DNA of 64,000 nucleotides from the NCBI RefSeq assembly GCF_049647105.1, contig NZ_JBARWZ010000027.1:1-64000 (forward strand). The letters are read 5' to 3'. The stretch is from Actinophytocola sp049647105 (lineage in GTDB: Bacteria; Actinomycetota; Actinomycetes; Mycobacteriales; Pseudonocardiaceae). Below, in pieces: positions 48,777-57,104 of this stretch (position 1 is the first letter of the stretch; every line of letters starts with the position of its first letter). The notes beneath the pieces are model-generated. The model saw only the letters and a list, made by a program, of their open reading frames with translations, did not search any database and had not been told where the DNA came from. The position numbers and the translations under genes are program-made.

Positions 48777-50837
48777 GTGGATCGATCTGAGCTTGCGCGT
48801 GCGTTGGCGGGGGCGCTGGCACAGGTCATCTACGTTGCGCGGTCGCGCGAAGATGTCGAGGGTGAGCTGGCAACCGCTCTCGACGTGCTCGCCGACGCCG
48901 CGGCGGCGGAGCCGTACGCCGAGCAGCCGGTGCTGAACGTCGCGAACCGGTTGGTGGCGCTGGGTTTCGTCGGCTCCGAATGCATTGACGTGATCATCAA
49001 GGTACTGGGTGAGCGGATGCCGAAGCTGTCCGGGGTGTCGGACCTCGTCGGCCTGCCGGGGCGCCTCGCGAACGTGTTCGGCTCGCTCGCCAAGGGTGTC
49101 GCGGACGGCATGCGGCACCGGCTGTTCGAGGAGCAGGAAGGGCTGACGCTCGCGCTGATCCGCGCCCGCGAGAACGCGGAGATCGCGTTACGGGACAGCG
49201 AAGCGCGGTTCGAGGAGATCTTCTCCACATCCAGCGTCGGCATGGCCATCACCGATCTCGAGTTCGGCATCCTCCGCACCAACCGCGCACTCGCCGACAT
49301 CCTCGAGCACCGGGGCGGAAAGCTCGCCGTGCGACGACTCGACGAGATCTTCCACCCGAACGACGTCGACTACCTGCGGCTGCGGTACCAGGTGCTGCTC
49401 GAAGCGGACTCGCTGCCGTTCCGCGAGCGGCGAAGACTCGTCAAGAGCGACGACGAGGAGGCACTGGTCTTCCTGTCGGCGTCGGTGCTGCGGGCGCCGA
49501 CCGGCGAGCCGAAGTTCTACGTCACGGCTGTCGAGGACGTGTCGGACCGCCACTTCCTGGAGAACCAGCTCCAGTTCCAGGCCACCCACGACTCGCTGAC
49601 CGGGCTCGCGAACCGGCCCCGGTTCGTCGGCAGGTTCGAGGAGGCGCTGTCGGGCGAGGCCGCGGCCGACGAGATCACCATGCTGCACCTTGACCTCGAC
49701 GGCTTCCACGCGGTGAACGACGGCCTCGGCCGCGACGTCGGCGACCGCGTGCTGCAGACCGTCGCCATGCGCCTGACCGACGTGTTCGGAGGCGAGAACG
49801 CGACGGTCGCGAGGTTCGACGGCGACGAGTTCGCCGTGCTGGTGGAACACAAGGCGACCACCCCGTCGTGCGAGACGATGGCGTCCCGCATCAACGAGAA
49901 ACTGGCCGAACTCGTGTTCGTCGGCGACCACGGCGTCGCGACCACCGCCACGATTGCCGTGCTGCACCAACCATCACCCGGCGCGACGCCCGCGGAACTG
50001 TTGCGTGCCACCGACATCACGCTGCGCAGGCTGAAGAAGACCGGCCGGCGCCAGTGGGGCATGGTCGACGAACAGCAGAACATGGCCGATCGCGAGCGGT
50101 TCAACCTCGCCAGCTCCATGCCCGGCGCCTGGGACAACGGCGAGATCGAGCTGGAGTACCAGCCGGTCGTGTCGTACGCGACGGGCAAGGTCGTTGCCGT
50201 GCAGGCGTTGATGCGGTGGGACCACGTGGACGGGCCACTGGGCCACGACCGGTGCCTGCAGGTGCTGGCCGAGACCGGTTTCGAGCTGCCGATCGGGCGG
50301 TGGATGCTCGGGCGCGCGTGTGCCGACCTGAAGGAGATGCCGGGGCGGCCGGTGCTCTACGTGGAGCTGACCCGTGAGTTCGCCGGGGATCCGGACCTGG
50401 TGTCCACCGTGCAGGCGGTCCTGGCTGACGCGGGCCTGGCACCCGGCCAGTTGCGGATCGGGATGCCCGTACAGGCGCTGTGCATGCTGGACGGGCTGGC
50501 CGAGGACAACCTGCGCGTGCTCGCCGACATCGGGATTTCGCTGGTGCTGCACGAGTTCGGGACCACCAGCGGGGACCTGGCCTGCCTCGAGGACCTGCCC
50601 GTCATGGCGGTGAAGCTGGCCTCCAGGGTGGCGGCCCGGATCGCCGACGAGGGGTCATTGTTCACCCGGATGGTCCGGGAGCTGGTGCCGCTGGTCAAGA
50701 GCCGCGGCGCGGGGATCATCGTGGGCGACGTGGACGGGGACGACCAGTTCGAGTGGTGGCGTGCCGTCGGCGCCGACCAGGTGCAGGGGCCGAGGGTCGG
50801 GCTGCCCGGGCCGCCCGAGGATCTCCCGTTGAACTGA
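48777..50837 (+). CDS. PAS-GGDEF-EAL protein with degenerate output domains
   Basis: 686 aa, soluble. Residues about 1-135 are a helical input domain, 140-260 a PAS domain (ARFEEIFSTSSVGMAITDLEFGILRTNRALADIL), 265-430 a GGDEF domain (HDSLTGLANRPRFVGRFEEAL) whose signature reads DGDEF, and 445-680 an EAL domain. In the EAL part the motif is QAL, the metal-binding EIT/NxS segments read RIGMP and VELT, DDFGTG reads HEFGTT, and the IKID Asp is gone. It therefore probably cannot hydrolyse c-di-GMP, and cyclase activity is doubtful. A binding or scaffold role is more likely. A perfect hairpin follows the stop. Confidence 0.88.
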   Translation: MDRSELARALAGALAQVIYVARSREDVEGELATALDVLADAAAAEPYAEQPVLNVANRLVALGFVGSECIDVIIKVLGERMPKLSGVSDLVGLPGRLANVFGSLAKGVADGMRHRLFEEQEGLTLALIRARENAEIALRDSEARFEEIFSTSSVGMAITDLEFGILRTNRALADILEHRGGKLAVRRLDEIFHPNDVDYLRLRYQVLLEADSLPFRERRRLVKSDDEEALVFLSASVLRAPTGEPKFYVTAVEDVSDRHFLENQLQFQATHDSLTGLANRPRFVGRFEEALSGEAAADEITMLHLDLDGFHAVNDGLGRDVGDRVLQTVAMRLTDVFGGENATVARFDGDEFAVLVEHKATTPSCETMASRINEKLAELVFVGDHGVATTATIAVLHQPSPGATPAELLRATDITLRRLKKTGRRQWGMVDEQQNMADRERFNLASSMPGAWDNGEIELEYQPVVSYATGKVVAVQALMRWDHVDGPLGHDRCLQVLAETGFELPIGRWMLGRACADLKEMPGRPVLYVELTREFAGDPDLVSTVQAVLADAGLAPGQLRIGMPVQALCMLDGLAEDNLRVLADIGISLVLHEFGTTSGDLACLEDLPVMAVKLASRVAARIADEGSLFTRMVRELVPLVKSRGAGIIVGDVDGDDQFEWWRAVGADQVQGPRVGLPGPPEDLPLN

Positions 50838-51255
50838 TCTCTTCCTTGTTCGCAGTGTGGACCCGAACGACGCTTTCCTTGCTGGGTTTGCCTCCGGCGG
50901 CTCCTCGCCGGAGGGGCAGGTCGACGGGATGGCAGGGAGCCCCTTGGTGGCGGACTGGCGCGATGTCCCGAAAGGCGCTTTCAGGGCGTTGGACGTCCCA
51001 AAGGCGCCTAATCAGTTCTGGGAGTCGGCCGTCGGGCAGACTCTTGGGTTGGTGGCCGACTGGCGGGTGAGCACTCTGAGCGCCTGGGCGTTGAGTCCTG
51101 ACGAAAGATCGTGCCCTTGCTGGTAGGTCGGGAGAGCTGAATCGCTGCTGGGATGTCGTGCCCGTTGCTGGTCGGCGTGAGCACTGCTTGATTAGGTCGC
51201 TGATGGTTCTCCCGCTGGCTGCTGTGGTGATCGGTGTCGAGAATCGGGAGGATCG
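50838..51255 (+). other. 418-base gene-free stretch left of the transposase (terminator, repeats, IS left end)
   Basis: It contains a perfect terminator-like hairpin (50891-50914), a second stem built from CCCGAAAG and CTTTC-A-GGG around 50967-50987 of a kind often seen between Pseudonocardiales genes, and then the left end of the IS110-family element. The motif CGTGCCC-(G)-TTGCTGGT occurs at 51110-51124 and 51157-51172. GTGAGCACT occurs near 51067 and 51178. No ORF here looks coding. Confidence 0.5.
50891..50914 (+). terminator. Hairpin after the GGDEF-EAL gene
   Basis: CCTCCGGCG, loop GCTCCT, CGCCGGAGG: a perfect 9-bp stem 54 bases after the stop. There is no U tract, so it is either a weak intrinsic terminator or an mRNA 3'-end stabiliser. 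Confidence 0.6.
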
Positions 51256-52503
51256 TTGCGGCTGTTCGTAGGGGATGACTGGGCTGAGGACCACCACGAT
51301 GTGGAGGTGATGGACGGGTTCGGTCGCCGGTTGAGCAGGGCTCGGCTGCCTGAGGGTGTGGCGGGGATGGCCCGGTTGCACGCGATGGTGGGTGAGTTGG
51401 TCGGTGACGAGGTGGATGAGGATGTGGAGGTGCTGGTCGGGATCGAGACCGATCGGGGCCCGTGGGTGGCGGCGTTGGTGGCGGCCGGCTACACGGTGCT
51501 GGCGGTTAATCCGTTGCAGGCGGCCAGGTTCCGTGACCGGTTGGGCGTGTCGGGGGCCAAGAGCGACGCCGGTGACGCCCATGTCCTGGCCGACATGGTC
51601 CGCACCCACTCCCACGAGCTGCGGCCGGTCGCTGGGGACAGCGCGGAGGCAGTGGCGGTCAAGGTCGTGGCCCGCACCCACAAGACCCTGATCTGGGAAC
51701 GGACCCGTCACACCCAGCGGTTGCGGCACGCGCTGCGGGACTACTTCCCCGCCGCGCTGCTCGCGTTCGAGGACCTCGACGCCGCCGACACCCTGGAACT
51801 GCTGACCAAGGCACCCACCCCGGCCAAGGCCGCCCGGCTGACCACCACACAGATCAGCGCCGCGCTCACACGTGCCCGCCGCCGCAACGTCGCGGAGAAG
51901 ACCGAGCTGGTCCAGGCCGCGCTGCGCGCCGACCACCTCGGTCAACCCGAGGTCGTGACCAGCGCCTACGCCGCCTCGGTGCAAGCGCTCATCGCGGTCC
52001 TGACCGTGCTCAACACCCAGGTCAAGGCCATGCAGGGGCAGCTCGAGGCCCATTTTGGCCGGCACCCGGCCGCTGAGATCGTGCTGTCCCAGCCCGGTCT
52101 GGGACCGATCCTCGGCGCCCGGGTGCTCGCGGAGTTCGGCGACGACCCCACCCGCTACGCCACCGCCAAAGCCCGCAAGAACTACGCGGGAACCTCACCG
52201 ATCACCCGCGCGTCGGGCAGGAAGAAGGTCACCCTGGCCCGGTTCGTCCACAACGACCGGCTCATCGACGCGCTGCTAGCCCAGGCGTTCTCCGCGCTCA
52301 ACCACTCGCCCGGAGCACGCGCCTACTACGACAAACAACGCGCCCGCGGCAGCAGCCACAACGCCGCCCTGCGCCAACTCGCCAACCGACTCGTCGGCAT
52401 CCTCCACGGCTGTCTCCGCAGCCGCACCCACTACAACGAGACAACCGCCTGGACTCATCACACCGAGCCAGCCGCTGCTTGACATCTACGCTCCTGGGAT
52501 GTC
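51148..52503 (+). mobile_element. IS110-family insertion element (ends approximate)
   Basis: The transposase gene is flanked by the identical 10-mer CTGGGATGTC at 51148-51157 and 52494-52503, the best candidate for the recombination cores. IS110 elements have no terminal inverted repeats, so the ends cannot be fixed from one copy. The left end upstream of the gene is where IS110-group elements encode their bridge RNA; if the 10-mers are the ends only about 100 nt is available, so the true left end may be further left. The right side abuts a broken EF-Tu tail. Confidence 0.55.
51256..52482 (+). CDS. IS110-family DEDD transposase (bridge-RNA-guided recombinase family)
   Basis: 408 aa from TTG. 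N-terminal RuvC-like DEDD domain: Asp8 in VGDDWAE, Glu64 in VGIETDRG, and Asp104/Asp107 in AKSDAGDAHVLADM. A coiled-coil middle follows. The C-terminal Transposase_20 domain has the helix-hairpin SQPGLGPILGARVLAEFGD and the serine region YAGTSPITRASGRKK. The coding sequence is intact, so the element may be active. The family uses a noncoding RNA from the element's end to choose target and donor DNA. Confidence 0.92.
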   Translation: MRLFVGDDWAEDHHDVEVMDGFGRRLSRARLPEGVAGMARLHAMVGELVGDEVDEDVEVLVGIETDRGPWVAALVAAGYTVLAVNPLQAARFRDRLGVSGAKSDAGDAHVLADMVRTHSHELRPVAGDSAEAVAVKVVARTHKTLIWERTRHTQRLRHALRDYFPAALLAFEDLDAADTLELLTKAPTPAKAARLTTTQISAALTRARRRNVAEKTELVQAALRADHLGQPEVVTSAYAASVQALIAVLTVLNTQVKAMQGQLEAHFGRHPAAEIVLSQPGLGPILGARVLAEFGDDPTRYATAKARKNYAGTSPITRASGRKKVTLARFVHNDRLIDALLAQAFSALNHSPGARAYYDKQRARGSSHNAALRQLANRLVGILHGCLRSRTHYNETTAWTHHTEPAAA

Positions 52504-52526
52504 TTTCGTGGCACCAACTCCGGGTG

Positions 52527-52614
52527 TCACCCTGTGGACGTCGGGCTCGGGTTCGCCATCCGTGCGGGCAACCGCACGGTCGGCGCGGGCACCGTCCAGG
52601 AACTGCTCGACTAG
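52527..52614 (+). pseudogene. 3' tail of an EF-Tu-like gene
   Basis: In one frame to a TAG at 52612 the sequence reads HPVDVGLGFAIRAGNRTVGA then GTVQELLD, the C-terminal strand of elongation factor Tu (FAIREGGRTVGAGxV). Nothing upstream belongs to tuf: the IS110 element lies directly to the left. A strong stem-loop downstream looks like the original tuf terminator. Divergence from the usual R(D/E)GGRTVGAG suggests it came from a secondary tuf copy. Confidence 0.65.
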
Positions 52615-52628
52615 CGGGCGGTGACGGC

Positions 52629-52667
52629 GTGGTCCGGTAGGTCGGCATGAGCGACCTGCCGGACCAC
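52629..52667 (+). terminator. Long stem-loop terminator behind the EF-Tu tail
   Basis: GTGGTCCGG-T-AGGTCG, loop GCATGAG, CGACCT-G-CCGGACCAC: fifteen paired bases plus one mismatch, 14 bases after the EF-Tu stop. No U tract follows. It is a typical strong actinobacterial hairpin and probably belonged to the lost tuf gene. Confidence 0.7.
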
Positions 52668-52968
52668 CTCACGCACGAGAGGTGTTGCTCGATAGCGGCC
52701 TGTGCGGCGCCGGGCACTGGGGCGACGGAGGCAGCCAGGGTTACGGTGAGTTCCTAACGCAACGCTTTAAGTGAGCGTTAGCGGTTCACAACCGGACGCG
52801 CCAGGGTGAAGCGGATGATTCGGGTGGAAAGTCGGCGGATTCCACAACGTGAGATTGTCGCGGCGAGTTACTTAGTGTAGCTAAGGATATTCGCTCCGCG
52901 TGGCCGATCGATTACCGCGAGAATTTTTGCCGTTTTCCCGGTTGAACTGGCAATCGGCCTAGTCAATT
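52668..52968. other. Gene-free stretch between EF-Tu tail and small Cys-containing protein gene
   Basis: Roughly 300 bases of lower G+C. It has a TAACGC/GCGTTA hairpin (about 52757-52782) and an A+T-rich section 52850-52960 without ORFs. Nothing else is recognised. Confidence 0.4.
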
Positions 52969-53232
52969 TCAGGCAGCGGCAGGTGCCGGGGCGAGCGCGG
53001 CGATCCCAGCGTCGGTCAGCGCCGCGGGCACCAGTTCCCCCCGGGTGCCCTGCTGCGCGGGCGCGATGAAGCCATCGTGTGCGAGCGTGTGAGCCAGGTA
53101 CTGGTCACAGCAGGGCACACCATCGATGAACAGGTCAGGCTCGGCTGAGCAGCTGATGTGCGCACGACCTGCGACAACCGCTCTCAGCATGGATAGGGCT
53201 CTGTGGTTCAGACCTTCTGGTAGTGCGGACAT
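52969..53232 (-). CDS. Small conserved hypothetical protein with CC motif
   Basis: 87 aa from ATG at 53232 (AGGGGAAC upstream): MSALPEGLNHRALSMLRAVV, then AGRAHISCSAEPDLFIDGVP, CCDQYLAHTLAHDGFIAPAQ and an Ala-rich end. A Cys and a Cys-Cys pair around FIDGVPCCDQ with nearby His suggests metal or redox chemistry, but the family is not named. Similar short proteins are, to my recollection, frequent in Actinosynnema/Lentzea relatives. Confidence 0.6.
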   Translation of the reverse strand: MSALPEGLNHRALSMLRAVVAGRAHISCSAEPDLFIDGVPCCDQYLAHTLAHDGFIAPAQQGTRGELVPAALTDAGIAALAPAPAAA

Positions 53233-53502
53233 CGTGTTCCCCTGAGTTGACGTTCCCTGCGGAGTTATGTCTATCACTCGGCACCGACAATTCGTGGGAC
53301 GCGTGATGGACCTATTTGGTTTCATCGAACTTCCTCACGGATTGTTACCAACAAAGAGTACCCCGCGTCCACCCAGATACGCTGTATGCCCGAAAGGGCT
53401 ACCCCTCGAGACCCAGCGTGCGAAGAGGTTCCCGACGTCGTTGGCCATGGCCCGGTCGAAGTCGGCCGGGGGCCACATCCACCCATTCGTGCTGATGATC
53501 GA
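53233..53502 (-). other. Intergenic region with a possible gene-end remnant
   Basis: 270 bases. One minus-strand frame at 53400-53500 reads NGWMWPPADFDRAMANDVGN then LFARWVSRG to a stop, which looks like a protein C-terminus but has no start and no recognisable family. The rest is A+T-rich (53270-53350), probably the promoter of the small gene to the left. Confidence 0.3.
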
Positions 53503-54360
53503 TCATGGTTCGCTCATCGACGCGTGCATCCCGAGGAGCACCGCCACCACGTCGTGGTCGTCCGCGAGCCTGCCCGCGGTCGCGTGCAGCAGCTCCAGAT
53601 ACTCCTTCTGCCTCTTCGGCGTGAACTCGCCGGCCGGGCCGGACACCGACAGCGCGGCGAGCGGCTGTTCCTTCACGGTCACCGGCACGGCGAGGCACCT
53701 CAGTCCCGCGCTGTTCTCGGTGTCGTCGACCGCGTAGCCGCGCCGCCCGGTCCGCCTGACCTCCTTCGACATCTCGTCGAGCGAGGTGATCGTGCGGTCG
53801 GTGCGTGCGGGGAACGGCTCGGCGGGCAGATGCGCGGGCAGCCGCCCCGCCGCGACCCCGGCGAGCAGCATCTTGCCGAGGCCGGTGGAGTGCGTGCTGT
53901 CCCGCGCGCCGGGGCTGGTCTCGAACCGCAGCGGCCGGTCGGGCTGCCGCACGCACACGTGCACGACCTCACGCCCGTCCAGCAGACCCAGGTTGGCCGT
54001 CTGCTGCGTCTCGCGGGCCAGCTCGTCCAGGTAGGACCCGGCCGCGGCCGAGAAGTCCACACTGGACACGTACGCGTCCGCGAGTGCCATCACCTTGTGA
54101 CCCAGCCGGTAGGCGGGCCGTTCGTCCACCCGGACCACGAACCGCATCTCGGTCAGCGCGGCCAGCAGGCGCACCAGCGTGCTCTTGGGCAGTCCGGTGT
54201 GCTCGTGCATGCCGGTCAGCGTCATCGGCGACGGCGCGGACGCCAGCAGGTCCAGCAGCACGAGCCCACGGGTCAGCGCGTGGGTGTGGTAGTTCGCGCT
54301 CTTGGGCCCGAGCTGGTCGCCGGTCCTTGCCGGGCGCGCCCCACGGGTCTTGGTCGCCAT
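53503..54360 (-). CDS. IclR-family regulator of the FAH/IlvD sugar-acid genes
   Basis: 285 aa. HTH at residues about 28-75 (THALTRGLVLLDLLASAPSPMTLTGMHEHTGLPKSTLVRLLAALTE), effector domain behind (LARETQQTANLGLLDGREVVHVCVRQPDRPLRF, STGLGKMLLAGVAAGRLP, RGYAVDDTENSAGLRCLAVPV). It lies 50 bases downstream of the FAH-family gene on the same strand. Control of the divergent FAH/IlvD promoter region (55269-55378) by a pathway sugar acid is the natural expectation. Confidence 0.9.
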   Translation of the reverse strand: MATKTRGARPARTGDQLGPKSANYHTHALTRGLVLLDLLASAPSPMTLTGMHEHTGLPKSTLVRLLAALTEMRFVVRVDERPAYRLGHKVMALADAYVSSVDFSAAAGSYLDELARETQQTANLGLLDGREVVHVCVRQPDRPLRFETSPGARDSTHSTGLGKMLLAGVAAGRLPAHLPAEPFPARTDRTITSLDEMSKEVRRTGRRGYAVDDTENSAGLRCLAVPVTVKEQPLAALSVSGPAGEFTPKRQKEYLELLHATAGRLADDHDVVAVLLGMHASMSEP

Positions 54361-54410
54361 CGTTCACCTCTCGAGCAGGTCGTACCGCGTGCCGGTGAGT
54401 AGGAGGTCAC

Positions 54411-55268
54411 TCACCTGACCACCATGCGGTTGGTCAACGTGCCAAGCCCGCCGATGGTCACCGACATCTCGTCGCCGGCCTCGAGGTACTCGCCGGTGGC
54501 CGCGCCGACGCCGGCCGGGGTGCCGGTCATGATCACGTCACCGGGTTCGAGCGTCATCAGCGTGGACGCGAACGACACCAGCTCGGCGACCGAGAAGATC
54601 ATGTCCTTCGTGGACCCGTCCTGGCGCCGTTTTCCGTTCACGTCGAGCCGGATGTCCAGCGCCTGCGGGTCGGGCACCTCCTCCGGGGTCACCAGCCACG
54701 GGCCCATGGGCGCGAACCCGTCGAGCCACTTGCCCGCCAGCCAGTCGAAGAACCTCACGTGCTTGTCGCCGGTGTCGCGTTCGTAGCCGAAGTCCATCGA
54801 CCGCGCGGACACGTCGTTGGAGGTGACGTAGCCGCCGACGATGTCGAGCGCCCGCCCGACCGGCACGTCCCGCGCGGTCGCGCCGATCACCACGGCCAGT
54901 TCGGCCTCCCAGTCGACCTCCTTGCCGACCGACGGCACCGGGATGTCCGCGCCGGGGCCGACGATGCTGGTCGGTGGTTTGAGGAACAGGCGTGGCGACC
55001 GGCGGGACTTGTCGAGCGGGTCACCGCCCGCCTCGGTCATGTGGTCCTGGTAGTTCGCGGCGGCCGCGAGGAGCTTGCCGGGTCGCAGCAGCGGCGCCAG
55101 CAGCTCGACGTCCGCGAGCGGGAACGCGGGTCCGGCCGCGGTCGGCTCGTTCCGCCCGGACAGGAGCGCGGTCAGGTCGCCGTTGCCGAGTGGCTGCACG
55201 ACCGTGCCGTTCTCGACGAGCCTGCCGTGGCGGATCTCCTCGTCGTGCCGGAACGTCACGAGTTTCAT
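54411..55268 (-). CDS. Fumarylacetoacetate hydrolase-family enzyme
   Basis: 285 aa. Catalytic FAH domain from about residue 75: NYQDHMTEAGGDPLDKSRRSPRLFLKPPTSIVGPG, metal ligands in DWEAELAVVIG (two Glu) and YVTSNDVSARS (Asp), and ending VIMTGTPAGVGAATGEYLEAGDEMSVTIGGLGTLTN. Members cleave or hydrate 2-keto or 2,4-diketo acids. Divergent from an IlvD/Edd dehydratase gene, it may act on a 2-keto-3-deoxy or 2,4-diketo-3-deoxy sugar acid, as in L-fucose or pentose non-phosphorylating routes (inference). Confidence 0.88.
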   Translation of the reverse strand: MKLVTFRHDEEIRHGRLVENGTVVQPLGNGDLTALLSGRNEPTAAGPAFPLADVELLAPLLRPGKLLAAAANYQDHMTEAGGDPLDKSRRSPRLFLKPPTSIVGPGADIPVPSVGKEVDWEAELAVVIGATARDVPVGRALDIVGGYVTSNDVSARSMDFGYERDTGDKHVRFFDWLAGKWLDGFAPMGPWLVTPEEVPDPQALDIRLDVNGKRRQDGSTKDMIFSVAELVSFASTLMTLEPGDVIMTGTPAGVGAATGEYLEAGDEMSVTIGGLGTLTNRMVVR

Positions 55269-55378
55269 CGGATTCCTCCTGAGGGTGGCTCCGCGAAATG
55301 GCGTTCCACGCGGGGATGCTAAGCCAGTCGTTGGTACCGTGCAAAGCTGATGGGCTTCCTCGTCTGGAAGGGCATTTC

Positions 55379-57070
55379 ATGTCTCGTTCGCAAGCCTGGT
55401 ACGCCGGAGACGACCGCAACGCCTACATCCACCGGGCGTGGATGCGGAGAGGATTGCCGAGGGACGCCTTCGACGGGCAGCCGCACATCGCGATCGCCAA
55501 CACCGCGTCGGACCTCACGCCGTGCAACGCGCACCTGACCGAGGTGGCGAAGTCCGTGGCGGACGGCGTCTGGGCGGCGGGCGGGGTGCCGTTGCACCTG
55601 CCGACCGTGTCGCTCGGGGAGACGCTGATGCGGCCGACCGCCATGCTGTTCCGCAACCTCGCGGCGATGGCGACCGAGGAGGTGCTGCGCGCCAACCCGA
55701 TCGACGGCGTCGTGCTGCTCGGCGGGTGCGACAAGACGATCCCGGCGCTGCTGATGGCGGCGTGCTCGGTCGATCTGCCCGCGCTGGTGGTGCCGGGCGG
55801 GCCGATGCTGACCGGCCACTTCCGAGGCACGCCGCTCGGCTGCGGCACGGACGTGTGGCGACTGTCCGAAGAGGTCCGCGCGGGCACACTGTCGCGAGAG
55901 GACTTCATGCGCTCGGAGTCGTCGATGATCCGCAGCCGGGGCCACTGCAACACCATGGGCACCGCGTCGACGATGGCGTGTGTGACCGAGGCGCTCGGCA
56001 TGACGATCCCGGGGCTGGCCGGCACGCCGGCACCGGACAGCGGGTTGCTGGAGCTGGCGCACCAGTCGGGCAGGCTGTCGGTGTCGATGGTCGCCGAGGA
56101 GCGCAGGCCCAGCACAGTGCTCACGCGTGAGTCATTCCTGAACGCGATCGTGGCGCTGGCCGCGATCGGCGGGTCGACGAACGCGGTCGTGCACCTGCTG
56201 GCGATCGCAGGACGGCTCGGCGTGCCGCTCGAACTGGAGGACTTCGACAACGTGGGCGCCGGGGTACCGCTGCTGGTGGACCTGCAGCCCGCGGGCAAGC
56301 ACCTGATGGACGACCTGCACCGCGCGGGCGGCCTGCTCGCCGTGCTGCGTGAGGTGGCGGACCTGTTGTCCCCGTCAGCGATGACGGTCACGGGCACGCC
56401 GCTGGTGTCCTACCTGCCCTCCGCCGCGATCCACGACGAGTCGGTGATCCGCCCCAGGTCGGCGCCGTTGCAGGAGTCGGCGGGCATCGCCGTGCTGCGC
56501 GGCAACCTGGCCCCGTCCGGCGCGGTGATCAAACCGGCGGCGGCCACGCCAGGGTTGCTGACCCACCGGGGCACGGCGGTGGTGTTCGACTCGATCGAGG
56601 ACCTCAACGCCCGCATCGACACGGTCGAGGACGAGAACGCGATCCTGGTGCTGCGCGGGTGCGGCCCGAAGGGCTATCCGGGGATGCCGGAGGTGGGTAA
56701 CTTCCCGCTGCCCGCGCCGCTGCTTGCCAAGGGCGTGCGGGACATGGTCCGGATCAGCGACGCGCGGATGAGTGGCACGGCGTACGGCACGGTGGTGCTG
56801 CACGTGGCGCCGGAGGCGGCGGCGGGCGGGCCGCTCGGCCGGGTGCGGACCGGTGACGTGGTGGTGCTGGATGTGCCGAACCGGCGGCTCGAGGTGGAGG
56901 CCGACCTGTCGGCGCGCCCACTGTCGCCCGAGGCGCAGGCCGCGTTCGCCGCGCCGGAGCGGGGCTGGCAGCGGCTGTACGTCGACCACGTGCTGCAGGC
57001 CGACCGCGGCGTGGACCTCGACTTCCTGGCAGGAAGCGGCCAAGCGACCCCTACGCGGGAGTCGCACTGA
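55379..57070 (+). CDS. IlvD/Edd-family sugar-acid dehydratase
   Basis: 563 aa. Cluster-ligand cysteines are all present: SDLTPCNAHL (about residue 48), LLGGCDKTIPALLMAA (about 120) and SRGHCNTMGTASTM (about 193), as in [2Fe-2S] L-arabinonate/D-xylonate dehydratases. MGTASTMACVTEALGM and IGGSTNAVVHLLAIAGR are conserved substrate and Mg loops, with the C-terminal RISDARMSGTAYGTVVLHV. It converts an aldonate to the 2-keto-3-deoxy acid handled by the FAH-family neighbour. The real start is the ATG at 55379 behind GGAAGG. Confidence 0.9.
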   Translation: MSRSQAWYAGDDRNAYIHRAWMRRGLPRDAFDGQPHIAIANTASDLTPCNAHLTEVAKSVADGVWAAGGVPLHLPTVSLGETLMRPTAMLFRNLAAMATEEVLRANPIDGVVLLGGCDKTIPALLMAACSVDLPALVVPGGPMLTGHFRGTPLGCGTDVWRLSEEVRAGTLSREDFMRSESSMIRSRGHCNTMGTASTMACVTEALGMTIPGLAGTPAPDSGLLELAHQSGRLSVSMVAEERRPSTVLTRESFLNAIVALAAIGGSTNAVVHLLAIAGRLGVPLELEDFDNVGAGVPLLVDLQPAGKHLMDDLHRAGGLLAVLREVADLLSPSAMTVTGTPLVSYLPSAAIHDESVIRPRSAPLQESAGIAVLRGNLAPSGAVIKPAAATPGLLTHRGTAVVFDSIEDLNARIDTVEDENAILVLRGCGPKGYPGMPEVGNFPLPAPLLAKGVRDMVRISDARMSGTAYGTVVLHVAPEAAAGGPLGRVRTGDVVVLDVPNRRLEVEADLSARPLSPEAQAAFAAPERGWQRLYVDHVLQADRGVDLDFLAGSGQATPTRESH

Positions 57071-57104
57071 GTTATCGTGTCCGCCCTACCTGGGGGTGAG
57101 ACTG

